A stretch of 64,000 bases of DNA from Penelope pileata. Taxonomy: Eukaryota; Chordata; Aves; Galliformes; Cracidae. This document shows positions 46,301-58,300 of this stretch, one piece after another. The position numbers and the translations under genes are program-made. Each line of letters opens with the position of its first letter. The first letter of the stretch is position 1. The notes under the pieces were generated by a model. The model was not told the origin of the DNA. It did no database searches and saw only the letters and a program-made list of their open reading frames with translations. The stretch lies in contig WBMW01003983.1 in assembly GCA_013396635.1 (NCBI GenBank), positions 407,547 to 471,546 of the forward strand, in the 5' to 3' direction.

Positions 46301-49300
46301 GCTCACTGCCTGTTTTTGGCTTACCCCAAGGAACAGAGTGTTTGGGTAAGAGTTAATTGTATTTGAAGGGATTGGAAGCGACTGACTGCCTTCTGCTCTA
46401 GAAAGGGAGATATAATGATCCCTGTGCTGTGTAATGCTGTGTGCGCGGTGTACCTCGTGCTCCATAGAAGTGCTGGATTTGCTGTGAATGCAGAGTAGAT
46501 TCAATACCATAATGAGAAGGGTATAAAGCATGTGTCCTTCCTGTCATTAAAAAATTGGAGGTCTTCAAAAGGCAGGAGAGAGGGAGCAACACAAAGAAGG
46601 CAAGTGACTAATTATTCTTTTATTCCTTGTCAGAAATAAGAATTCACATCGTTTCATAAGGCAGCAGAGAAATCACTTTACAGGTGGATACACAGCATAT
46701 TTTAAGATCTCTGGACCAAATAAGAACTATAGTTCTGAATGGGAATTTCACAAATTTGTATACAAATGTGTATGTATTTAATAATCAATAAAGCAAGGTG
46801 GATAATTTCAGGAATTGTTTTTTCCCAAGATAGTTTTTTGTAAATTTTTCTTTCTTAACCTTTTGGTACTGTGGAGATTTAGCCACATCTTTTAGCTGTC
46901 TTGGTGGCTTCTTGTATTCTCTGCTGGCTGTAAATTTTTCAGTTATTTTTCTGTAAGTGTCCTTTTTATCAGGTCAGCTGAGCAGATATAGTTAGTGCAG
47001 ATATGGTAGGGGCATCAAAAAATTGTTCAGTGACAGTACTTAGGATGTGATCGCAGGTATAGCCTAGCTAATTTAAAACCTGAAGCCAATTCAAAGTGAT
47101 ATGTTGTCTTTGCTGTATCACAATGTTGTATGTATTTCTGCATTTTTCTGGCACTGATTTTTAACTGAATTAGCAAAGAGCTACAAAAACTATTGTAGAT
47201 TTTTATGGCCATCATCTGGCATGTTTCTGGAAACCATTGCCGTTGTAATAAAAACACTTGCTATGTTTTTATTTTAATATCTTTTATAACAAATGTGTTT
47301 ACAGTCAGGCTGCTAACCGGTATGCACGCCTAGACATAGTTGTAGTATATAAACAAGGTTCTGTCACCCACAACATATGTAGCACATCTTGCTTGTGACA
47401 TTTTTGCACGTCATAGTTACTGTGAGCATACTTGTCATCTCTACGCTTATTCTGCACTTACTACCATGACACCAAAAGGTATGCTACGCTGTGCTATTTT
47501 GACACTTTCACAACTCTTTCTCCTGTAAATACATTTAGAAGGTATCATAAATACATCAAAACTTTCTGCTAGAGTTGTCCGTAGAAGCTGCTTATTTCTA
47601 TTTCTTTGATCTATGCAGTTCCTAGTTCGTAGTGACTGGATTTGTTTACTTTTTTTTTTTTCTCCTTTTACTTTCAATGAGTAGGAAGCCGCTAGGGTGG
47701 CCAGTGCTGCTTGAGTGGAAAGATAAATGTAATGGTTTGACAAAATACATTACGAGTAGGGTGGATTCAGTAATGGTAACGGGCTGTGATGTTGCTGATA
47801 ATGTTAATCAGTTCTAACACCATTTTCTTCATAGTGAGGTGAACTATTAAAAAACATTTCTGAAACAGTGACTGATTCTTTTTATGTCTTCAGTGTACCT
47901 CTCATCCCTTCCCATATGTTTTTTTCCTTTTAATTTTACTTTTTTTTTTAGTTTTAGGGAAAAAACTACAACTTGCTAAGTGCTATTTCATGGAGCCTCT
48001 TTCTTTTTAAGCAATGAATAATATAATTTGTATTAATCAAAATTCCCTGAATTCTAGTATTGTTTTAAAAGCATAAGCAGGAATTTCAAAGGGAAAGGGT
48101 ATAAATTACGTCTGCAGAAGAGAATTTGTGCTCGTAGGCCCAGGTCACAGAAGAGGAAGCACAGTTCTGTGAGTAAGATGCAGCTTGTAATGCTGCTCAT
48201 CCTCAGAGAGACATCACTGGATAAGAGTTAAGGTGAGGTGATGTAACAGCAGTGAAAAGGAGATGTTAAGGAAGTCCTGAAGGCACTACTGCTGTGAGAA
48301 AGATGAAGTCTAAGCTGTGATGGCCCTTTAACAGTAATATTGTTATGTTAATGTGTTCTAAGAATAATTGCTTGTGTTACTAGATTTAATATTTGTATGC
48401 ACATAGTGCCCCTATTACTGTTTTTGGCTAGAAGGAAAGAGGAAGGCTTTTGTGCGTTTTATGGTTGAGCTCATCCTTCTTTCTCCTGTATGGAGAAAAG
48501 TCTTAAATGATTTATAATTGTCTTGGAGGATTGGGTTTATAAACTACTGTAAATTTTTAATGATTCGTTCTGGAGGCCTAAAATAAGAGTACATACTGTG
48601 GAAATTCCTCAAAGGAGCAAGAAGCCATTTTATTACTAAAAAGTTGTATTAAAACTTGCTATTTGCAGAACAGACAAGTTTTCTGCAAACTAAATATAGG
48701 AAAGTTTAAAGAAAATACACTCGTACCTTCGAGCATCCTGATCATTCCTGCTTTGCAGATGTGGAACTTTGTTTTCCAGGTCTGAAGTTGGAGTGTGAAT
48801 GAGTAGGAATCCAATTGCTTTAAAGGCTTTGAGATGAATTTCGTGGGAGTGAGAGAAGATCTGCAGCAGCTAGTGTTGTGGATGTTTTTTATCTAGTTGT
48901 CAGACTAGAGCAGGAAGGAGTTGATGTGAATAGATGCATAACAGTATTTAAAATGTTGTGAAATAAAATAATAATGTTTTTATTTGCTTTGTATTTCTAT
49001 AACCTGGAACGAAATTCATTTGAACAATGTTTGATGTTGAACATAGGGCTTTCATGCTTACCTAACAATTTTGATTGGCTGACAAAAATAGTAGTGTGGC
49101 TGTTGGAATAGCTGTGAGCTGCTTTGTCTTTTAATGATACATAAACTTCATGGCAAAGGCTTCAGTACAAAGAGTACTTTGGACCCCCTGGAAACTTACT
49201 CTTTCCTTAAGAACTTTGTCAGAATACAAATTATGTACTAAAAACTAGATTTTTCTTAACATGCTGTTAATTACTAGAGCGTGGGCAGGATGTAAATTTA

Positions 49301-52300
49301 CAGGGATTAAACTGGTGAAATATAGAAGTCCTTGGTTCAAAAAAGGTCCTGAGCCTGCTGTGAGTTTCAAGTGAAGACAGTTCCTTCTCAAGTCGAAAAC
49401 CATCACACCATTGTGCAAAGCTGGTTGTGAGACTCTAGCCCACTGTTACGCCAAAATACATGGTAATTATAGTGATTAGCAAAGCAAGCTGGTCATAAAT
49501 GAATGCTGTGTATTGGTGTGGATTTCTATTATAAAAGTATTTCTGTTTTTTTGACCTCAGGACACTATAGAGCAATGCTGTTTCTTTGCAGAATAAATTC
49601 TGTTCATAGTGCACTGTGAAAAAGTCACAGAAGTTACTGTATGATGTGCTTGCCTTTGTTAGGTGAGACTGGAATTCCTGCCATAAAGTCGCCTTCACAC
49701 TTAAGTTGCGTTTAATTTTGCAGGTACAAGCCCCAGGGCACAAATGTTTCTAATATGATAAACAGTGTGAAAAATATCAGTAGCTTTTGGTGGTGTTAAA
49801 ATGAGGTTGAATTCTTGTTGCTGTCCTCTGCACGTGATGTTTCAACAAAAATAGTAAGTTCATAGGAGCAGTTACCTTGTGAATATTGTTTTATTTTAGT
49901 CCTTAGAGCTGATAAAACCTGAATCTGCTGTAGCTAGAGCGTTTTGGGATTTTGTTTTTTTGCTTTAGCATGTTGAGTTTCTCTATAGTAGTTTCTTCTT
50001 GGTGTGCAAGTTGTTTTTTCTTGACGTCCTTTCTCAAGCTTTGTACTTAATATATCCATGTGGCAAAGAAAACAGGTGGGTGAGGCACAGTCAAATTCCA
50101 CCCCCCCCTAGAGGCTGCATACAAGCAAACCCAAAACACTTGAATTTCTTAGGATCACCGGAGTCAGATCTTCGACACTTCTCTGGTTGTGCTTGGAGCT
50201 AAGACAAGGCATGTTGGATACCGATACCCTTGGCATTGCATTTTGGCATTTCGTTTTCAGTATGTATGATTTGCAGTGTCAGTCTAGTGTTGTACAAAAA
50301 GTCTAGTGTTCTTTCTTGAAGTTTTAATGCTTTAACAAGCAAAAGAACTAGAAGTCTTTCTGATAAATTAGTGAAGCTTCAGGAAAATACAACTCAAGAT
50401 GTGAAATTAGCTTAAAAATAAGATATTTTATATTGAGATATAATCTTTTATATAAGATATTTTTGTTTGCAATTCTGCTGTTTTGTTTGGGCTTCAGCGT
50501 TGTCTCTGACATTTTTGTGTGCAGTAGTTTTCTAATGGTAACACACTCCAAGCTGTAAATAATAATAGCAACAGTAACAATGAAGTGTTTTGTTTAAAGC
50601 TTCAGAAGAGATGTCAATTTTTCTCAATTCATTTTGGTCAGCTTCCCAAGGTATATTGTGTGTGTGTTCTAAGTAAAGTAAATTGTGACTGCAAAACTTT
50701 TTTGATCGTTCATCTTTTCTCCTTCACTGAAAGTACATCATGAAAAAAATAGCAAATTCAGTCCTAAAATAAAGATAGCATTACCACTGCAGACTTTTTG
50801 TATGTGTGTATATAAAGAACAAAACTCTTTACTTTTTGCACATTTTTGAGTCACAACTGTTTGTGTTTATTGTGGCTGAAGAGTCCCATGTAGGACTCTT
50901 GAGTATTACTACAGAGTACTAACAGGGAAGAAAACAGCAAAATCCAGGCACATACACAAGAGCCCCACACTTATCTTTCATGTTGCTTTTAAATCAGGGT
51001 GAGCTGCACAATGGAAGTTGCTTTTTGCACCTGTGCAGCCAGTTTTTAGCGATTTGTGGACTTGCTAGTGTGAAATCCTCACTTTGCAGGCAATGTATAA
51101 GAAGCACAGGGAAGTATTTTAATTATGTTCATTTTCAATAAGCGAGGAGGGAGGTTAATAAATCATTACAAATCTTGTATTTTGATTTAAGGTCAGATCA
51201 CCTGGTTCGGCTATGAAAGTCCTCGTAGTTTTTGGGACTACATTCGAGTAGCTTGCCGAAAAGTCTCTCACAATTGCATCTGCAGTATTGAAAACATGGA
51301 GAATGTCGGTTCTTCTAGAGCTAAGGTAAAGAAGAATAAAGTTGATTCAACTTTGATGTTGCTCTTTCTTCTGTGTAAAACATTGTTAACACTTCTATAC
51401 TCAGAAAAAAGCTAACACCATATGACTAAACTTGCCCCACTAAATCTTTCATTCTTTGAAAAAATTAATTTTATATGTATACCTACCTAGTAAATATTTG
51501 TTTCTTAAAAAAACCTGAAAACTTAGATCTGAATGTTTCCTTTAAAATTTGTGTTATTCAGTCAAATCTCAAATTCTCTATTCATTTGGTATGTTGTATC
51601 ATAAAATGATTGCCTTCATATTTTCTAGCTTGTATCATTTTTGGAAAATGCATTATATAGAGAGAAATTAAGTTCATCTGGGCTTACATACCAAATCCAG
51701 TTTAAAATTGTAGAAACATGATTATTATAAATTTAATTTGATCTAGGTCTATATGAATTACAAGTAGGATTGTAATTAATGCAGATATTTCTGGTGATAC
51801 TTAGCTAGATAGCAAATGCATTAAATAGAAAGATGACTTACTGCTTATGTAACTATCTGTAGGTTTGTGTTGCTTATAGGAAATGTTCCTGGTGTTCTCA
51901 AATTGAATACAGCTGTGACAAACATTTGAAATGTCTCATACCTGTAAACTGGGATCCTGTGCACTAGACCTATCAGATATAAGCATAGCATGACGTTTAC
52001 TCCTAAAGGTTATTTTTAAAGCTATTGCTGTTGTTTGAATTGAAGCTTGTTTGAATGAAGTTTTGCTTTTGGACTGCAAGGTTTTTAGGCCTCTCCGGTT
52101 TGATTTCATTGCTTTATATTCTGCATACCTTCTAGAAATATGTCCTTATTGAGAAAAATATAATTTACGCAAATTATCTAGTATGAAAACACATCACTGA
52201 GCGAGTTCTGAAGTCTCTTTTTCAACTGATCCCACAAATATTTGAGTGAATGCACTGAATTATTTCTTAAATTACCTGTAAAGTAGTGTTAACCTACCTA

Positions 52301-55300
52301 CAGTGCCATAGATAAGATGCTTCCAATGCCATGGTCTTCAGAATGAAAAACTTTCTGCCCTAGTCTGCTACCACCTATGTGCTTGAGATTTTCCAAAGAC
52401 TGTAGTGCATAATTAAGGCAAAATCCTTTTTTTTCCTCCAAATTCTGGATAACTTTGTACAAAGTTTATTTCTAAGAATGTATTTTTTGTTTTCATTTTG
52501 CTGTAATGGAGTGCTACAAGTTCTGCTTACTGGTAATTTTGATAACCAGGCTAATGTCATCCAAGTAAATCAATTTCATTCATTTTAAGATGTAAAATTG
52601 TTTCATTCTGTAATGCTTAAATATTTGATATCTGTTTTCTCTTGCAGGGTCGAGCCTGGATCAGAGTAGCACTTATGGAAAAACATTTGTCTGAATATAT
52701 CTCCACAGCTCTGAGAGACTTCAAAACAACCAGGTCTCTAAGACTTTTATTTCCGCAATATTTTAGCGATTGTTGCTGAAGTGAGAAACTTAGATTTGGA
52801 AGTGAATGTTACACTTGATTTGTATACATAGAAGAGATGTAACCTAGTGAAAGATGTCTGGAGTTAGTTATCAATCAGATTTTAGCGTGGGTAAATTTGC
52901 AAATCTCTCAATGATTAAAAAAGTATGGAAGTTTTTCTGGAATTTTTGGAAGGTCAAAAGAGAAAAAAACCTCTCAAAAGAAGTGGCTAATTCTGAAATG
53001 TTAACCTGATAGTGATAGACCATCCAACATCCTGACACGTACAGGGTCGCCACCCTCTAGATCAGGTAGTTCAAAAGTCCCATCCAGCCTGGCCTTGAAC
53101 ACTTTTCCAGAGATGGGGACTGCACAGCTTCTGTGAGCAGCCTGTGCCAGTATCTGACCACCTTCCCAGTAAAGAATTTCTTCCTTATTTACCCTCTAAG
53201 TTTAAAACCATTACCCCTTGTCTTATCGCTGTACTCTCTGTTAAGGAGTCTCTTCCCATCTTTCCTCAGGCTCTCTTTATGTATTGGAAGATATCAGTAA
53301 GGTCTTCCCAAAGCTTTCTTTTATCCAGGCTAAGCAACTTCCCAGCTCTCGGCCTGTCTTCATAGGAGGAGTGTTCAGCACTCATTTGGGCCCTCCTCTG
53401 GACCCAAGCTAGTAGATCCATTTCTCTCTTGTGCTGGAGACCCAGAACTGGATGCCATACCCCACATGGGGTCTCACAAGGGTGAAACGGGAAAAACCAC
53501 CTCCCTTGACCCGCTGGCCACTCTTCTTTTTGGTGTAGCCCAGAGTACAATTGGATTTCTGGGCTGCAGGTACATGTTGCTGGCTCATGTTGAGCTTTTC
53601 ATCCATTCATCTCAATCTCTCAATCCATTTATCCCTCAGTCTGTACTGATATTTGGGATTGCCCTGACCCAGGTGCAGGTCCTTGCACTTGAAGGTGTTA
53701 CGTTCCTTTCAAAACTAAGTATTGATGTCAGAAAGCCTCAGAGACTCAATAACATATTTCTTAGACTTACTGGAACTTTTCTTGGAGAAGAAAGGAAAAG
53801 AATTCCAGGAAACTTTTGAGAAACACAGAACAGAAGTGTAGTGGTCAGGCATACCTAGGATTCTTGATGTAGTATGAAAAACGTGTAACAGTTTTTTGTT
53901 GTACCACTTGATAATAAAAGCTGTTACAGACTAGACCATGCTTTGTGATTAAAAAAAAATATATATTCACAGTTTTGGACTGGTTCTAGCTAGTGTATTG
54001 ATTTTATTATATAATATGCTTCATCCTGTAACAATGATGTCTTATATATTTGTGATGAAATTATCTAAATATGAGTGAGTCTGTGGTACCTTACGTTGAA
54101 CTCAAAGTTTTTGACATACTGAAAAGAATACATACTAAGAATTTGCTCTGTAAGGACTTCTGTTCATTTAGAATATTTTTTCTGTTTATAATATCATTTT
54201 TCCACAGATCTCAATTTATTTTCCCAGTATTAATATGACTTTGAAACACAGCTAGGTAAACACATCATTTTATTGAAATTTCCAGTCTTGTTATCTTTAT
54301 TTTATCCAGATTTGCTTGTGTTTACAATAGTCAAGAAGCTGATAAAGCAAAGATTTCTGGTAAAGAAATTTACTCATTTTGCCTGAAACTGAAGAGTCAC
54401 TTGAGTTTTTGAGGGGGAGATGAGGAGGAAGAGGAGGGTCACAAACTGCATAGTTAAGTAGTACATTCTTTGTACCTGCTTAATGGTGTGGTCTGTTTGC
54501 TAGGGGGTAACAGTAGTCTTTATTAGCAGTTTCAAATTAATGTTTTTGAACATGTTGATGTTTTATATGTTTGAAGGTTCTTTCAGTGGTATAGATTTAG
54601 GAAACAAGATTTCTTGCACTGCAAACATAGTACATATTTTGTAATATTTTAAATATGTTTATTAGAGTCAATAATTACACTTTCAGATCTTAGTGCTTTG
54701 GATTTCATATCCACTAGCAATAATAGACACCCTCTCTTTCCCATGTGGGATTTCAGATACTTAAGTGGCCTGTTTTTTTTGGTGGTGCTTTGCACAGTTT
54801 ATTTAACATTTTTTAATTATGTGTGTACTTAATAATTATATATAAACTGTGCATATATGTTATGTATGTTGTAGAATAAGATCATACTGCTAGTTCTTCT
54901 TAAATCTCGCTGTTGTGTTTAGGTGAGTGACTTCAAGCCTGGTCCTTTAATGAAACAGCTCATTGTTAATGCTGGATCTGCATATTACACTTGGTAGGGG
55001 GTTGGATTAAGCATGAGCATGCAAATATTTTTCTAACAAATGGGTCAACAAAGAGTCTTATGTTAATGCAGATTGTCCTTCCTGTTGTGAGATGTCATTT
55101 ACAGCACTGAGCAAAGATCTGTGAGTTTCCCAAGGGGGAGCTAGTTTTGGCTAGATTACTGGAGCTGATTTAAGAAACTCTCAACTGCATCTTCCTGTTT
55201 TAAGTATGCTGTCTCTCTTTTTGCGCGAACACTTCCCAGGTACCATTTTCCAAGATACACAGTACAGATTGGTACCCAGCAGTAATTTTTTAAGTAACAG

Positions 55301-58300
55301 TGAAAACGTTTGCTTCTACTGGGAGCATTGTTTCTGGTTTGCAGTATAGATGGATTGTGAAGTCCGTCTAGCTCGGTATTCTGTCTCAGCTGCCTGCTGG
55401 TTTAGCCTCCTGTTACCTTGCCTGAAGTCGAGGGTCAGGGAGCTGAGTGTGTATGTCATAGGGACGATAGTCCTGAGACTGAGATTATTTATCATCCTAG
55501 AGGATGTCTCTCAGATTTCTTGCTTTCGCAGTGGAACACCCAAGGTCTTGGACATCTTGTTTCGATACTGCAAATGAATGTTAGAAGTGCGTGCTTATGG
55601 CAGTGTGCGTTTGTAATGTAGTTCAAACAATCTCTAGGTGCTAAGCCCCAAAATAACTTTTCTGGATGTTTGCCATACAACCAACTTGAGCTCTTTCTGA
55701 GCCATCCAAGTGTCTTTACTTTGCTAAATAGACAAAATGCCTTTTTTACATGTTTACAAATTCTTATCACAAAGCATCATGGCAGCAGTGGGTCCTATTT
55801 ACCTGCCCTGTGCATGAAACACTTCTGTCTGGCAGTAGCTTCTTTGGTAGCTGAGAGGAGAAAATCAGAATAATTAGAACTTTTTTTTGCTACTGTGTAA
55901 TTATTTTTTTGAATGTACACAATGCAATTTCTTCCTTTCAGCAATGAACTGTAAGATATCTTCATTTTCTTTGCATTTTGCCCATCCTGTTCTACTCTTT
56001 CTTAGGGCTTATATTATAAACTCTTTCTCTGTCTGAAATTTTAGGTACTCTTAAGATTACGGTGTTCTGCGTTGTGCAGTTTGTTGATTTGCTTTATTTG
56101 AAATGAAAGATGAGTGCCCCAGGGGTTCATATGGGTTGTTTTTATTAAAACTGGATTTCTCAGTTTTCTGTTAACTTTGAAAACCATCGTTATTTGAAAC
56201 AGTGATGTTAATGGAGGTAATTCCTTTTTTTTCTTGAAGGAGGTTTTATGAGGATGGAGCAATTGTTCTTGGTGAAGAAGCAAATATGCTTGCTGGTATG
56301 CTGTTGGGACTTAATGCAATTGACTTCAGGTATTGTATTTGCATGCTTTGTAATAGAGTGCTCACAGACAGTGCTTATGCATTATGGAAAACGTTATTAG
56401 GTTCACTTGATGGTTTGAGAGACAAGACTGTGGAGGAGGGAGAAGGATCATGTATGGCTCTTCTGGATAAGAATGAAGTTATGCCATAGTTTGTATAGAA
56501 TGATTACATAGCATTTCTTTCAAAATCCTGAAAGCAATCAGAAGTGTGATTGCAGAAGATACATCAAACCTACTAAGCAAAGCTTACAGACAATCCAATC
56601 TTTCATTATTAAGCTGTGAGGAAAATTATTAGATCATTTGTGCACTTGTATTGAATGACAGCATTGTAATTTCATATATAGAAAATATAATACCTTTAGC
56701 ATTTCTAGATTTTAAAAGCTCAACTTGCAAACTTCTGTTTAATTTGTATCGTAATTAACTGCAGTCTAGCTGCAAATGTTATCAAATGACATGATTTACC
56801 TTTGCAATCTAGCTAGACTTTTGTGTGCCTTGTTATACAATGAAGTCTGATTTTATGGGGTGAGGAAGGTGCTAGCAATTACTAGATAATAATATAAAAA
56901 AATCTTGATAACATGAGCCTAGAAAGTAAGGTATAAAGACTAGAGTGCCTATGAAAGGATCTAACTTGGCTGGTGCAAAGCTGTGTTAATATGTCTGGTT
57001 GGGCCCACACAGTCACAAAGAGAGCCACTACAATAAGGTTCGTGATGCAGCCTAGGGAAAAGGAGAGTGATAATGCATTTCCTTATTCTCTTGGTAGTAC
57101 ACTGTTAGTTTTTACCCTCCAGCAGCATTGGTGCTTGTCACAAATCAGTTTGGGAGGTAAAATAGCTGAAAATAATACATAGCCTCACTGGCTGCACTAA
57201 GTGATTGACTCTATTGCTAAAAGGCCTGTAGAGATGTACTCCTGCTTGTGTATCTTTATATACCAGTGTGGGAGGTTGCTGGATCCCTCTTTGGGCCAGT
57301 TCAAGTTGGTAAACAGTGAAAAGCAGACTCTGTAAGAAAGACAGGATCATTTTTTGTTGTTAGCTAGTTCAGTTCACAAAAACGTCCTATTAGTGGCAGA
57401 GATGATGGGACCATAAAACTTGATGTAGAGAAGCTAAAAAAAGGGGTTGAGTAATGACTTTCCTTTTTTGATGGCAGTGAGCCTTTAGTTTAGCTGTCTG
57501 TAGAACAGAAAGTAGATGCTAGGTTGGGGAGGGAATGGAAAGCACTGGGTTGTATGGCTGAACTAGCTCATCATGGAGTCAGGTAAGTGCCAACACCACT
57601 GTAAGGAGGAGAAAGGGATGTCTGGCTGGAGTTTAAAAGAACAATAACAGCAAAAACCAACAAAACCAGAATGGGGTGTGCATGTGCTTGTGAAAAAGCA
57701 GGATGGTTTCTCTTGCCAGCATTTAGTCATTAGATTGGATTAACTGCATCATCAACATATGTTGTGGGGGAACAGAAGTGTGCTGCAGTATGATAAGAGA
57801 GCTCGCTTTGCGAACTGCAAGTTCCAATCTTGCCAGATTTCATTTGTTTTACACTATGTAAAATGCTTCTGTGTGAGCACTATACTTGGAAGGAGTATAG
57901 CTCTACATGAATTACAAGTGTAGCAAGAGTAGGTCTGCAGTATGTAAATCATTGCCGTAAATTATAATGAATTGACTGTGTTTGTCTCCCTTAAGCCTCA
58001 GTGGTGCATAGTATCTGCATGAGATCCTGGTTGTATGAGTGCACTCGCTCTTCCTTTATCCTCTGATTTCTAGTATGAGCACGTTTAGTAGGTATCTCTT
58101 AACAATATTCAGAGTGGTGACTGGTTCTCATTGGAGACATTTAAAATTTTGTCATTATAGCTCTTAAGATCCAAGAAATTTTCTGGGCAAAATAGGAGCA
58201 TGAATAGGAACACAGAAGCATTTTTATTGTGCCACATGTAGCTCACAGTATTGTGGCTTAAATGGCTGAGAGACTGTAGCCATTCTTTACATCTTATATT

